This document shows positions 26,168-39,093 of a DNA stretch of 64,000 nt, piece after piece (positions within the stretch are counted from its first letter, which is position 1; each line of letters starts with the position of its first letter). The stretch is from Pseudoalteromonas marina (GTDB lineage Bacteria > Pseudomonadota > Gammaproteobacteria > Enterobacterales > Alteromonadaceae): contig NZ_AHCB03000005.1 of assembly GCF_000238335.3 (NCBI RefSeq), positions 930,001-994,000 on the forward strand, given 5' to 3'. The notes under the pieces are model-generated. The model worked only from the letters and a program-made list of their open reading frames with translations, ran no database searches and was not told the DNA's origin. Made by a program: the position numbers and the translations under genes.

Positions 26168-27397
26168 GCTGTGAGTTCAACCACTCGATGCAACACACTG
26201 ATTAAATCGCTCCGCAGGTGTTTCGTATTCTAGTGTTTTCCGCGGTCTCTCATTAAGTTGTCTGGCAACTTGGTTTAATCTTATCTGAGAATGCTCATTT
26301 AAGTTAGTTCCTTTTGGAAAATATTGTCTTAATAACCTATTTGTATTTTCATTGGAGCCGCGTTGCCAAGGTGATTGTGGATCGCAGAAATATACTTGAA
26401 TATCTGTAGCTAGAGTAAAGTCTTTATGATTTGTAAGCTCACATCCTCTGTCCCAAGTTAATGATTTATAAAGCTCTGCTGGCAACTTATTAGCTTGTTT
26501 AATCAACGCTTCGATTACTGGCTTTGTTTTATTACTAGGTACTTTCACTAACATTACATACCTAGAGTGCCGCTCAACTAGAGTCGCGATAAAACTGTTT
26601 CCTGAGCCTTGGATCAAGTCTCCCTCCCAGTGGCCTGGAACAGCTCTGTCTTCAACATTTGATGGCCTTTCACTAATTGGTACAGCGTCAACTATCTTTC
26701 CTAACCCTTTACCTTTAAGAGTGGCGTGTTTTGATTTCCTGACTACCCGCTGCGTCCTTAAGTGTTTTTGTAGCTCTTTTTTTAAGGCGCCGCGGGTTTG
26801 TATATATAGGGTTTTATATATTGTTTCGTGCGACACATTCAAATCCTCATTATTGGGGTATCTCCGCCTAAGCCAACCAGAGATTTGCTGAGGTGACCAT
26901 GCAGATTCCATCTTTTGAGCAATGATTAAACATAATTCTTTGTTGCCATACAGCTTACAAGGCTTAGGGCGTTTGGCATTTTCCCAGGCAACTTTGTCAG
27001 CTTTACTCGCTCGATATTTTTTAATCCCGCCGTGGCGGTTTACTTCACGGCAAATAGTGGAAGGTGAGCGATTAAGGTATCTCGCTATTTCTCGAAGTGA
27101 CTTACTTGCTGCTAACCCTCGTGAAATGTCTTCTCGCTCTGCAAGAGTTAGTGTTGTTGGTGAGCGTTTGGGCTCAAGCGGCCGAACACCACCTGTTTTA
27201 TGGATAATACCTAATATAGATGAATGGTATCGATCAAATAGCCTTGCTATATCATGCGCACTATCACCGCGCTGATATCGATCCCAAATTAACCTTCTTT
27301 GTTCTGCATTATAATAAATACGCTTTCTCTGTTTCATGTAAACGCTCCTTTAACTAATAATAAGGATAGCGTTGCATTCACCAGTTGAACTCACAGC
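26168..27397 (-). mobile_element. IS30-family insertion sequence, apparently complete
   Basis: The ~1230-bp element is bounded by inverted repeats: the first 14 bp (GCTGTGAGTTCAAC) are identical at both ends and matches continue to about 27 bp. GA flanks both ends (26166-26167 and 27398-27399), a possible short target duplication. It carries one intact transposase gene on the minus strand. Inserted between the copper module and the decayed mer pair. Confidence 0.85.
26177..27337 (-). CDS. IS30-family transposase
   Basis: 386 aa, ATG with GGAG upstream. Two N-terminal helix-turn-helix segments (HDIARLFDRYHSSILGII and SLREIARYLNRSPSTICREVNRHGG) are characteristic of IS30. The DDE core shows Asp in HWEGDLIQG, Asp in LTWDRGCEL and Glu in RGSNENTNRLLRQYFPKG. 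Full-length and uninterrupted, so probably active. Confidence 0.93.
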   Translation of the reverse strand: MKQRKRIYYNAEQRRLIWDRYQRGDSAHDIARLFDRYHSSILGIIHKTGGVRPLEPKRSPTTLTLAEREDISRGLAASKSLREIARYLNRSPSTICREVNRHGGIKKYRASKADKVAWENAKRPKPCKLYGNKELCLIIAQKMESAWSPQQISGWLRRRYPNNEDLNVSHETIYKTLYIQTRGALKKELQKHLRTQRVVRKSKHATLKGKGLGKIVDAVPISERPSNVEDRAVPGHWEGDLIQGSGNSFIATLVERHSRYVMLVKVPSNKTKPVIEALIKQANKLPAELYKSLTWDRGCELTNHKDFTLATDIQVYFCDPQSPWQRGSNENTNRLLRQYFPKGTNLNEHSQIRLNQVARQLNERPRKTLEYETPAERFNQCVASSG

Positions 27398-27442
27398 GAA
27401 AAGCAGACATTGACCGTTAATCGTTTCAACGACGGCAATTAG

Positions 27443-27832
27443 CCATACGTTGCATGTTTGCTCCCTTACTGGTTTTACGATATCCAAAACCGACATAACG
27501 ACCATTAAGCAAATACCAAAGTAAAATAGGTATGTGCTTCAATCATATAGCCAAAGAGGATAAAGCGTTAATAGCACTGCTACAGGCCCTAGAATGCTGA
27601 AGACAGCTCTGGTATGGTTTTTATTTTTGTGCCAGTTGTATAAGTTTACCAATAGTTCCAAAGATGCAAAAATAGGTAAAAGCGTATTTACAGCTATTCC
27701 TTCGAAGTGAGAGAAGAAGCCTAGTCCTAATGCCGATGCAAGTGACCTTAATGCAGGGAAGCAGGCCGTGCCGCTAGCCAAACGCCACTAGAGCCTACTC
27801 TGTCTAATATTTTATTTATCATTTGAAAGTCT
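27443..27832 (-). pseudogene. merC: decayed merC (mercury uptake membrane protein)
   Basis: Read from an ATG at 27832, the sequence follows the intact merC at 44400 through the GVWLAA segment. It then lacks 10 bp, which shifts the frame and removes the first Cys of the CxxC mercury site. In the shifted frame the homology continues (TACFPALRSLASALGLGFFSHFEG). A second lesion turns the Trp after LYPLWLYD into TGA, after which homology resumes (STYLFYFGICLM) to the normal end. Its MerR-type promoter upstream is still intact. No MerC function is expected. Confidence 0.85.
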
Positions 27833-27851
27833 ATTGGTTGATATTACCATC

Positions 27852-27883
27852 ATTCTAAACTCCGTATATAAGTACGGAGTCAA
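27852..27883 (-). promoter_or_regulatory. MerR-type operator/promoter of the decayed merC
   Basis: On the minus strand TTGACT (27883-27878) and TAGAAT (27857-27852) are separated by 20 bp containing the dyad CTCCGTA/TACGGAG. Over-long spacing with a central dyad is the hallmark of MerR-activated promoters. The same design precedes the intact merC at 44337. Confidence 0.75.
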
Positions 27884-28261
27884 TCATTTTAATGAATCAA
27901 TTATGGGGCAATGTGTTGGATCTTCGTTTTGCATACAGGTATTTGTCATATCCACAATTACTTTCTCTAAACGTTGAAGGTCATTAATTTTGTCTCGAAT
28001 GATTGCTAACTTTTGTCGGCTTAATAGCTCAACTTGAGTGCAGTTGCTGTCCATAGACATTAGCGATTTTATTTCTCTTAACGTAAAGCCGAGCGCTTTG
28101 GCTTTTGTGATAAACCTAAGTTGTCCTGCTATTGTTTCGTCATATTGTCTATAACCAGATATTGGTTTTTCAGGTTGTGTAATCAGCCCTTCTCGTTCAT
28201 AAAAACGAATGGTTTCTACATTTAAATTTAATGATTGTGCTAATTTGCCAATGGTTTACAT
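27884..28261 (-). pseudogene. merR: merR copy with a nonsense codon at position 2
   Basis: The frame reads ATG-TAA and then, uninterrupted, a complete MerR homologue to TGA at 27884: TIGKLAQ, VETIRFYEREGLI, KALGFTLREIKSLMSM. The mercury-binding cysteines are kept (NC, then TC-x8-HC near the end). Compared with the intact gene at 43957, only the second codon (AAA to TAA) prevents translation. No good internal start is seen in the first 20 codons. It is either freshly inactivated or read from an unusual start. Confidence 0.82.
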
Positions 28262-28303
28262 TATTGCCTTTGTGAATACTACTAATCTAAAGTTATATTT
28301 AGT

Positions 28304-28693
28304 TTAGCTATCCAATGATTTGATGATGCCGCACGCTTCAATTGTATTGTCTGAACCACAAGCACTTGCCATCTGTTGTAATTCAGCTTTAAGCGCCCTT
28401 AATTCTTTCATACGTTTATTCACTAGTGCAAGTTGCTGATCAATTAATGCATTAACGCTAGAGCAGCTTTCTTCTGGCTTATTTTTTAATTCGATAAGAC
28501 GTTTAATATCATTGAGTGATATATCTAGGCTGCGACAATGCTTTACGAATTCCAATTGTTTAAGTGCTTTACTATCATACAGCCTGAAATTACCTTCTGA
28601 ACGGTTTGGATTTAACAGTAATCCTTCTCTTTCATAATATCTAATCGTTTGTATTGAACAGCCCGATTTTTTTGACAATTCGCCTATTTTCAT
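28304..28693 (-). CDS. CadR/PbrR-type MerR-family metal regulator
   Basis: 129 aa from the ATG at 28693 (MKIGELSKKSG, the conserved MerR-family start; longer frames would run into its own operator). HTH with IQTIRYYEREGLL, then a dimerisation helix. Metal-binding cysteines fit the Cd/Pb/Zn group: one in EESCSSV and two in SACGSDNTIEACGI. It is divergent from the transglutaminase-like/CDF genes; a matching operator lies between at 28711, and a second near-identical one at 37244 precedes the RND operon. Confidence 0.86.
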   Translation of the reverse strand: MKIGELSKKSGCSIQTIRYYEREGLLLNPNRSEGNFRLYDSKALKQLEFVKHCRSLDISLNDIKRLIELKNKPEESCSSVNALIDQQLALVNKRMKELRALKAELQQMASACGSDNTIEACGIIKSLDS

Positions 28694-28710
28694 CAATTTC
28701 CCCCAGACAT

Positions 28711-28741
28711 TTGACTCTATAGTTACTATAGGATCTATAGT
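28711..28741 (+). promoter_or_regulatory. CadR/PbrR-type operator and promoter
   Basis: TTGACT (28711-28716) and TATAGT (28736-28741) are 19 bp apart around the perfect dyad CTATAG-TTA-CTATAG (28717-28731). This is the classic MerR-family metal promoter, firing towards the transglutaminase-like and CDF genes. Confidence 0.82.
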
Positions 28742-28771
28742 ATAGGTATGCAACGAAAGGGATATATAAAA

Positions 28772-29502
28772 ATGACTGAGAAATATTTAAACAATACGAA
28801 TATCGTTAATTTTGAACACAAAGATATCCAATCCCTGATCGATCAACGAGGGTGGAAAAATTTGGATAATTTCAACAAAATTGGTGCCGCTTATCAGTTT
28901 GTAAAAGATGAAATAATGTTTGGCTATAACAAGAGTGATGATATTTCAGCAAGCGATGTGCTAGCAGATGGTTATGGACAATGTAATACTAAGGGTAATC
29001 TGTTAATGGCACTATTGCGTGGACTAGGTATCCAGTGTCGTTTCCAAGGTTTTACCATTGATCAGCAACTATAAAAAGGTGCTATCCCAAGCTTGTATTT
29101 TGGTTAGCACCTAAATACATCATTCATAGTTGGGTAGAAGTTTACTTTGAAGGGCGTTGGATAAACTTAGAGGGCTTTATATTGGATGAGCAATACTTAA
29201 GCTCACTACAGCAGAAATTTAGCCAAGCAAAAGATGAGTTTTGTGGTTATGGTGTTGCAACAAAGTGCTTATCTTCACCCGGTACGGATTGGCGTGGAGA
29301 GGATACCTATATTCAAAAAGAAGGTATTCATGACGACTTTGGGCTTTATGATTCACCAGATAAGTTCTATCTCGAAAAAGGTACTAATCTATCAGGTGTA
29401 AAACGTTGGTTGTATCAACGAGTGATCCGACATTTGATTAATATGAATGTATCAAAAATAAGAAATAAAAAAGTACTGGAGGTACAAAATGCACAACCAT
29501 AG
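28772..29502 (+). pseudogene. broken transglutaminase-like protein gene
   Basis: Residues 1-100 are open, with the catalytic-Cys segment GYGQCNTKGNLLMALLRGLG. A TAA follows at 29072, and homology resumes in another frame from about 29095 (VFWLAPKYIIHSWVEVYFEGRWINLEGF) with the catalytic His and Asp regions, running to 29502. So one in-frame stop (probably Gln to stop) plus one frameshift separate the catalytic triad. Intact homologues would be ~240 aa. It lies behind the CadR-type promoter and overlaps the CDF gene start by 14 bp. Confidence 0.78.
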
Positions 29503-30376
29503 TCACAGTCATCAGCATGGTAAAGACGACCGGATTGGTTGGGCATTTTTCCTTAATGTGATATTTACCATTATCGAATTTATAGGTGGTTGGCTCACAA
29601 ACAGTACGGCGATAATGGCGGATGCCGTTCACGATCTTGGTGATAGTCTTTCAATAGGTTTTGCGTGGATTTTAAGTCGTTTTTCAGATAAAGAAGCATC
29701 AGACAAATTCAGCTATGGTTATCGCCGACTTACACTTTTTGGTGCATTGGTAAATAGTATTGTTTTGATTATCGGCTCTATTTGGGTTTTATTTGAAGCA
29801 ATACCTAAGCTGTCCAATCCTGAAATGCCTGTAGTTGAGGGGATGTTAGGGCTAGCCATACTCGGTGTTGCCGTAAATGGTTATGCGGTATTCAAATTAA
29901 AAGCGGGTGAAACACTAAATGAAAAAGTGCTGACATGGCACCTACTTGAAGATGTACTCGGTTGGGTTGCCGTTCTTATAGTCTCTATTGTATTGTTGTT
30001 CGTTGAACTGCCGATATTAGATCCTCTATTATCAATAGGGTTTACGCTGTTTATCTTATTTAACGTTTTCAAAAATCTTAAATCAACATTGGTGCTTTTT
30101 CTTCAAGCTGCACCCGATAAAGAGACCCAAGAGCGTATTAAGCAGTCATTAAATGAATTTCCTGAAGTAAATGGTATACACCATATGCATTTTTGGTCAC
30201 TGGATGGTGAAAGTCACGTTTTAACAGCGCACCTTGAGCTGAGTGACAACTTTGACGTTAAAGAATTAATTAAGCTTAAACAAGAGGTTGCAGCTAAATT
30301 ATCTTCCTATCATTTATCGCATACGACGATAGAGTTTGAGTTTTTAAATGAAAATTGTAGGGATGAAGCAGAGTAA
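29489..30376 (+). CDS. cation diffusion facilitator (CzcD/ZitB-like)
   Basis: 295 aa. A His-rich N-terminus (HNHSHSHQHGKDD) is followed by six membrane helices. Zinc-site residues are visible in ADAVHDLGDSLSIG (helix II, HxxxD) and in TWHLLEDVLGWVAVL (helix V). The C-terminal cytoplasmic domain contains HHMHFWSLDGESHVLTAHLEL. It exports Zn/Cd/Co in exchange for protons. ATG with GGAGG upstream; second gene behind the CadR-type promoter. Confidence 0.92.
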   Translation: MHNHSHSHQHGKDDRIGWAFFLNVIFTIIEFIGGWLTNSTAIMADAVHDLGDSLSIGFAWILSRFSDKEASDKFSYGYRRLTLFGALVNSIVLIIGSIWVLFEAIPKLSNPEMPVVEGMLGLAILGVAVNGYAVFKLKAGETLNEKVLTWHLLEDVLGWVAVLIVSIVLLFVELPILDPLLSIGFTLFILFNVFKNLKSTLVLFLQAAPDKETQERIKQSLNEFPEVNGIHHMHFWSLDGESHVLTAHLELSDNFDVKELIKLKQEVAAKLSSYHLSHTTIEFEFLNENCRDEAE

Positions 30377-30409
30377 GTTTTATCAATAAAATTTTGGAGC
30401 ATACAATAT

Positions 30410-30455
30410 AAAAAGCAGCTTAATTAGGCATAACTTAGTAATTAAGCTGCTTTTT
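30410..30455. terminator. bidirectional terminator between CDF and czcA genes
   Basis: A 16-bp perfect stem (30410-30425 with 30440-30455), loop 14 nt, with A-runs and T-runs at the ends. It serves both converging genes. Confidence 0.88.
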
Positions 30456-30460
30456 TGCTT

Positions 30461-34496
<4,036 letters not shown>

Positions 34497-34566
34497 TTTG
34501 AATTCCTAAACGATTCAGTTAATCACTGAATCAATAAATTGTTATTAAACTTAAAGTGATGTTTAT

Positions 34567-35859
34567 TTAGAGTGACAGCGCTTCGTTTGTTAGTTTTTCT
34601 ATCTCTGCGCCATAAATTAGGGCAGCAGATGCCGCGTCAATAAGGGTTCGCCGAGCATTTAACAGCTCTTGTCTAGCCGATACATAATCAAGATATCCAT
34701 ATCGACCTTTTTGATAGGCGTCTTGAGTATCTTCCAGTGCATCTTCAAGCATTGGGATAACCGACTGCTTTAATGAATTAGCTGTTAATATGGCTTGTTT
34801 TCTATTGGAGTATGCTCGTAGTAAGTGATTTCTAAATCTTAACTTAGTCGCCTCTTTCTCTATGGCAACTTGGTCACGCTCTGCTAGCGCACTAGCGATT
34901 GCGCCAGAATTTCGCTTTTCAGCAAACAAAGGTAAGCTAAAGCCAGCGACCAGTGCCGTATCATTGGCTTCTTGAGAGCGCCTAACACCAACAGACCATT
35001 TGATATTGGCCGTTGACTCTGTTTTAGCCAACTGTAACTCGGCCTCTTTTAGTCGCTGCTCACTTGCATAAACTTGAATAGCAGGGTTTTTCTCTAATTT
35101 CGCAAAGAGACTACTAAAATCACTATCATTGCCAAACTGAAACAGATCTCCAGTTACTCTAGAGAATGACACTGATGTTTCTCCCCAGTAAGCTGATAAA
35201 GAAAGCTTTAGATATTCCAAGCGCTTTTGTTCAGATTGAAGGGTGAGGTTAGCCTGAGCAATAACTGCTTTTGAGCGTTTCACTTCAGCCTCAGGAGTAG
35301 CACCTGCGCGGTTACGCTGAGATACAATCTCTAAGGTTTCTTGTGCTAAGCTCAAAGCATTTTCTGCCAATATAACTCTTTGTTGGGCTGCAAGTACTTC
35401 CACGTACTTCTCAGTGACTTGAGCCATTAAATTAAGCGCAGAGACTTCTTTTTCAGCAGTGAGTAGTGTTCTTGATTTTGAAACAATTCCAATCCGCGCT
35501 GAGCGTTTATCTCCCATTTCGATAACCGAAGATAGAGCGACTGTTAATTCAGCACTGTCGAATGTATTAAATTCACCTGAGCCTGCAAAGTTCTCAGCTT
35601 CAAGCTCTAGTTCATAAGCAGGATTTAAACTTGCGATTTGTTCTCGTCCAATTAATGCCGTTTGCTTGAAATCAAATATTTTAAGTTCTGGATTTTGTTT
35701 AAGCGTCCACTGAATTGCCTCTTGAAGGTTTAACTGCTTCTCAAAGGCATAAACATTAAATGTAAAAAGTGACAAAGCGAGAAACGCGATATATTTAAGC
35801 CGAGGTGTTACACACCTTAAAATTGCTATCTTGCGATGCACACAGGTATTAAGTGCCAT
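34567..35859 (-). CDS. czcC: TolC-family outer-membrane efflux protein (CzcC-like)
   Basis: 430 aa. Hydrophobic signal at residues ~25-38, then two repeated halves of strand and long helices typical of TolC: LNLQEAIQWTLKQNPELKIFDF, then GDKRSARIGIVSKSRTLLTAEK, RAGATPEAEVKRSKAVIAQANL and KGRYGYLDYVSARQELLNARRTL. It forms the outer-membrane exit of the RND pump encoded downstream. The N-terminus before the signal looks long, so an internal start may be the true one. Confidence 0.88.
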   Translation of the reverse strand: MALNTCVHRKIAILRCVTPRLKYIAFLALSLFTFNVYAFEKQLNLQEAIQWTLKQNPELKIFDFKQTALIGREQIASLNPAYELELEAENFAGSGEFNTFDSAELTVALSSVIEMGDKRSARIGIVSKSRTLLTAEKEVSALNLMAQVTEKYVEVLAAQQRVILAENALSLAQETLEIVSQRNRAGATPEAEVKRSKAVIAQANLTLQSEQKRLEYLKLSLSAYWGETSVSFSRVTGDLFQFGNDSDFSSLFAKLEKNPAIQVYASEQRLKEAELQLAKTESTANIKWSVGVRRSQEANDTALVAGFSLPLFAEKRNSGAIASALAERDQVAIEKEATKLRFRNHLLRAYSNRKQAILTANSLKQSVIPMLEDALEDTQDAYQKGRYGYLDYVSARQELLNARRTLIDAASAALIYGAEIEKLTNEALSL

Positions 35860-35932
35860 GTATACTTTCCTATAAATTTATATGTGATATTTAGGTCATT
35901 AACATTTGACCTTTCTTAATTTTCTATAAAAT

Positions 35933-36295
35933 TTAGGCGTATTTAGGTGGGCGGAATGGCACCGAGATATAGCCTTTTAGCTCAGGGGAAACTAAGGCGT
36001 AGGTAGGGAAATATTCTATTGCTTGTAAAATATTACAAGAAGAATCTGTATTTAAAAATAACTGACAGCAGCAACAAAAATTACAATTATCAATTAAAGT
36101 TTGGCTATTACCCTCCTCAAATAAATTAGAGCTTTCAGGAGCTTTTAGCGGGGTAATAGACTCAGTTAGTGATATATTAAAAGAACTTTCAATTAAGTTT
36201 CCTTCAATCTCTTCTTGCGAAAAAAACACAGACTGCACCGCGATTAAAATCATTATCACGTATGATATATATGGTTTAAAATATGACGGGTGCAT
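35933..36295 (-). CDS. CzcI-like small secreted Cys-rich protein
   Basis: 120 aa. One hydrophobic segment near the start (residues ~10-27) probably acts as a signal or anchor. A dense cysteine cluster (NCNFCCCC) lies in the middle and the C-terminus is FRPPKYA. Small proteins of this design, with metal-binding middle and RPP end, precede czcC in many operons (CzcI-like); a regulatory or metal-sensing role is inferred. It lies between the HMA-CDF and TolC-like genes of one operon. The counterpart at 37380 ends ILRPPIS. Confidence 0.6.
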   Translation of the reverse strand: MHPSYFKPYISYVIMILIAVQSVFFSQEEIEGNLIESSFNISLTESITPLKAPESSNLFEEGNSQTLIDNCNFCCCCQLFLNTDSSCNILQAIEYFPTYALVSPELKGYISVPFRPPKYA

Positions 36296-36314
36296 TCTTT
36301 TAACTACTTTCTAC

Positions 36315-37223
36315 TTAAGACTTTAGCTGTAAGATGCGGCGAGCACCGTTTAAAACGACAACAGCAATAATCAAACCAATCACTAAATCTGGATAACGGC
36401 TGCTAGTTACTGTAACTAATAAGCCAGCTAAGATTACACCTACGTTTGCGATTACGTCATTTGCGGAAAAAATCCAACTCGCTTTCATATGAGCGCCGTC
36501 TTCTTTGTTGCCAAATATTAAAAACAGACAAGCAATGTTAGCGATTAGTGCTATTCCACCAAATATCATCATTAAAGAAGAGATAGGTTCACTACCGTAA
36601 ATAAAGCGTCTTACGACTTCACTCAAAGCACCTAGCGCTAGAATAATTTGAAGTACACCAGATATATGTGCCGCTCTAAGTTTCATGCTTATGCTTTTAC
36701 CGACAGCATATATAGCTAAACCATAAACAGCAGCATCAGCAAACATATCTAATGAGTCGGCAATAAGGCCAGCAGATTGCGCAATAATCCCAGCAATTAC
36801 TTCTATAAAAAACATGACTCCATTAATGGCTAACAACCATTTTAGCGTTGATGCTTCTTTCATCTCATTTTTTTGGGCTAGATCTTTTGCTTTTGCAGCT
36901 TCGGTGCTGCAACTTTCTTTAGTTGATGCCAACTCTGCACCGAGATTGAGTTGTTGTAATTTTTTTGTTATCTCATCTAAATTTTCATCATGAAAAACCT
37001 TGACTAAACGGCTAGGAATATCAAATTGCAACCCAACTGAAGGCTCAATTGAGTCAAGTGCTAACCTAATCAATCTCTCTTCTGAAGGACAGTCCATTTG
37101 AGGTACTTTAAATGTACTGACAAACGCGCCACTATAGTTATCTAATTGTGTATCAATTTTTACATCTTCATTGGTAGAAGATGATTGACACTGACCACTA
37201 CATTTTTCTGACATATTTAACAC
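36315..37223 (-). CDS. cation transporter with N-terminal HMA-like domain (HMA-CDF fusion)
   Basis: 302 aa. Residues ~30-100 form a ferredoxin-like domain (STFKVPQMDCPSEERLIRLALDSIE) with the MDCPSE motif common to this subgroup. About six membrane helices of the CDF fold follow: GLIADSLDMFADAAVYGLA (HxxxD site replaced by DSLDMFAD) and WIFSANDVIANVGVILAG. An N-terminal CSGQCQ adds thiols. It probably exports a divalent metal. First gene of the RND operon; a CadR-type promoter lies 21 bp upstream. Confidence 0.85.
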   Translation of the reverse strand: MLNMSEKCSGQCQSSSTNEDVKIDTQLDNYSGAFVSTFKVPQMDCPSEERLIRLALDSIEPSVGLQFDIPSRLVKVFHDENLDEITKKLQQLNLGAELASTKESCSTEAAKAKDLAQKNEMKEASTLKWLLAINGVMFFIEVIAGIIAQSAGLIADSLDMFADAAVYGLAIYAVGKSISMKLRAAHISGVLQIILALGALSEVVRRFIYGSEPISSLMMIFGGIALIANIACLFLIFGNKEDGAHMKASWIFSANDVIANVGVILAGLLVTVTSSRYPDLVIGLIIAVVVLNGARRILQLKS

Positions 37224-37243
37224 TCCGTAATAATATTAAAATA

Positions 37244-37274
37244 AGTATAAAATCTATAGTGGCTATAGAGTCAA
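37244..37274 (-). promoter_or_regulatory. CadR/PbrR-type operator of the HMA-CDF/czcCBA operon
   Basis: On the minus strand TTGACT (37274-37269) and TATACT (37249-37244) are 19 bp apart around the dyad CTATAG-N3-CTATAG (37254-37268). The half-sites equal those at 28717, so the regulator at 28304 probably controls both. Confidence 0.8.
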
Positions 37275-37343
37275 ATAAAAAATTATTTAATGTAAAAGCG
37301 TGGAAACTGAATTGAAAAGCTAGTTTAAGAAAATAGTTTCTGC

Positions 37344-37360
37344 TAGTATTTTAAATACTA
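37344..37360. promoter_or_regulatory. 17-bp dyad upstream of the plus-strand RND operon
   Basis: TAGTATTT (37344-37351) and AAATACTA (37353-37360) are perfect 8-bp arms around one base, 20 bp before the first gene. Probable operator of an unknown regulator; it differs from the MerR-type sites nearby. Confidence 0.45.
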
Positions 37361-37379
37361 TATTTAACTGGTGATAACT

Positions 37380-37730
37380 TTGAACCTTAATGTTGTACTA
37401 AAAATGCTCTTGGTTATTTCGATTGTTTTACAATCGTTAACTGCTGTAGCATCCTCAACATCTGAGAATCACCAAATAGATATAGAGCACCTTCAAACTC
37501 AACATGATCATGCAGATGATCGAAATGTCTCAAATGATAATGTAGGTGATGAGCAGCATAATGAAAAAGATTGTCATCACTGCGGTCATTGCAGTGGCAG
37601 CCACTTATCTTGGATTTTAGTCAGTAATTCAAATACCACGGGCAAACTAAACATTATCAATAAAACGCCTTATCAAATTGATCAAACAAATACTTACCTT
37701 GAAGCGATACTTCGCCCACCCATTTCTTAA
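37380..37730 (+). CDS. CzcI-like small secreted Cys/His-rich protein
   Basis: About 116 aa with a signal peptide (VVLKMLLVISIVLQSLTAVASS). The mature part is rich in His, Asp and Cys, with HLQTQHDHADD and KDCHHCGHCSGSH, and ends ILRPPIS. The start is uncertain: TTG at 37380 has GGTGA 5 nt upstream, GTG at 37371 is the alternative. It lies 80 bp upstream of a TolC-like gene, the usual CzcI position. Metal buffering or sensing in the periplasm is inferred. Confidence 0.62.
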   Translation: MNLNVVLKMLLVISIVLQSLTAVASSTSENHQIDIEHLQTQHDHADDRNVSNDNVGDEQHNEKDCHHCGHCSGSHLSWILVSNSNTTGKLNIINKTPYQIDQTNTYLEAILRPPIS

Positions 37731-37811
37731 TTAGATTGATTTTTAATGACCTATTTGTCCATGAGAAGGATAAAGGGTTCGTGTTTATAAATTAAAAAAT
37801 TAAGAAGTTTT

Positions 37812-39029
37812 ATGTATATATTTTTAAAAAATACAGGTTTAACCCTGTCTTTATGCATGGCTGTGAGTTTTTCAGTTGCCACTTATGGCAAACAGAAAAG
37901 TATTTCATGGCTAGATAGTCAAATAAATAAAGATCCCGAAGTTGTTGCGGCTAAAGAGTTACTTAATGCAAGTAATCATAGAGCCAAAAGCTTAACTCAA
38001 GCCGTATATAACCCAGAGCTTGAAGCAAGCTATGAAAAAGAAGGTGATTTTGATAATTACTCTATTGGTATCAGTCAAACGATAGATTTTTGGGATAAGC
38101 AATCAACAAATAAAACCATTGGTGAAATTGATGTTTATGCAAACCAGCAACAATTGTTATCTCTACTCGATTCTAAAAAGGCTAATGCCTTAACTGCATT
38201 AGTTAATTGGCAAGCAGCAAAAAAAGCTGCTCAGTTACTTTCAGAAAGAGAAGAGCAATTGCAAACGCTCGTTGGAATTGTTGAAGACAAACGAAAAGCT
38301 GGACTTCTAGAGCCACTTGACGCTGAGCTAGTCTATTTAAACTTGTCGCAAATTTTTAGTGAAATATCTGAGTCTCAAATTGCTTTGAAAAATGCAGAGG
38401 TAAAGGTTCAGGAGTTATTGCCTGATTGGACGCCTAATACTACCAATTTGTTTTCATTTACTTTTGGAGCAACAAGCTACTCATTTAACTCCCAGTGGGT
38501 TGAGGAACATCCAAAAGTTAAACTTGCTAGAGCGAAATGGAAGGGACAACAATCTAAAGCTCAACTAACCACTATGGAATCTAAAGCTAATCCAACCATT
38601 GGCGTTAGCGCAGGGAAAAGTGGAGATGAAGACTTGGTTGGTGTGACTTTTTCAATGCCTTTAAACATCAGAAATAACTATACAGATAATGTTAAAGCCG
38701 CTTATTCAGAAGCCATTGCAGCCGAGGCGAATTTTCAGTCGGTATATCGAAAGCAGTCTTTTGAAGCAAAAGCTAATTATGAATCGCTTAATGTCAGTAG
38801 AAAATATTATGAGCAATGGCAAAAACTGACAAAAGGCAGATTAGATAGCAGCGAAAACTTATTAAATAAGCGCTGGCAAGCTGGTGATATTAATACTTCT
38901 GACTACTTACTTGCATTAAATCAACGTGCGGAAGGGCTTCATGCAGGAATACGTTTGGAAAATCAATTCAAGCTTGCAGAAATATCCTTCATTTTAAGTA
39001 TGGGTCAGTTATCCAAATTTGATATTTGA
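37812..39029 (+). CDS. TolC-family outer-membrane efflux protein (second system)
   Basis: 405 aa with a signal peptide (to about VATYG). TolC-type repeats are visible: VVAAKELLNASNHRAKSLTQAVYNPELEASYEKEG, then GLLEPLDAELVYLNLSQIFSE and RWQAGDINTSDYLLALNQRAEG. It should form the outer-membrane duct for the RND pump encoded at 40362. Same orientation as the CzcI-like gene before it and the adaptor after it. Confidence 0.88.
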   Translation: MYIFLKNTGLTLSLCMAVSFSVATYGKQKSISWLDSQINKDPEVVAAKELLNASNHRAKSLTQAVYNPELEASYEKEGDFDNYSIGISQTIDFWDKQSTNKTIGEIDVYANQQQLLSLLDSKKANALTALVNWQAAKKAAQLLSEREEQLQTLVGIVEDKRKAGLLEPLDAELVYLNLSQIFSEISESQIALKNAEVKVQELLPDWTPNTTNLFSFTFGATSYSFNSQWVEEHPKVKLARAKWKGQQSKAQLTTMESKANPTIGVSAGKSGDEDLVGVTFSMPLNIRNNYTDNVKAAYSEAIAAEANFQSVYRKQSFEAKANYESLNVSRKYYEQWQKLTKGRLDSSENLLNKRWQAGDINTSDYLLALNQRAEGLHAGIRLENQFKLAEISFILSMGQLSKFDI

Positions 39030-39093
39030 GCGCTTTGTTTTTTCAGTAGCGAAAAACGAAATCTTAAATTTATTAAAAATATAGGTTACAAAA

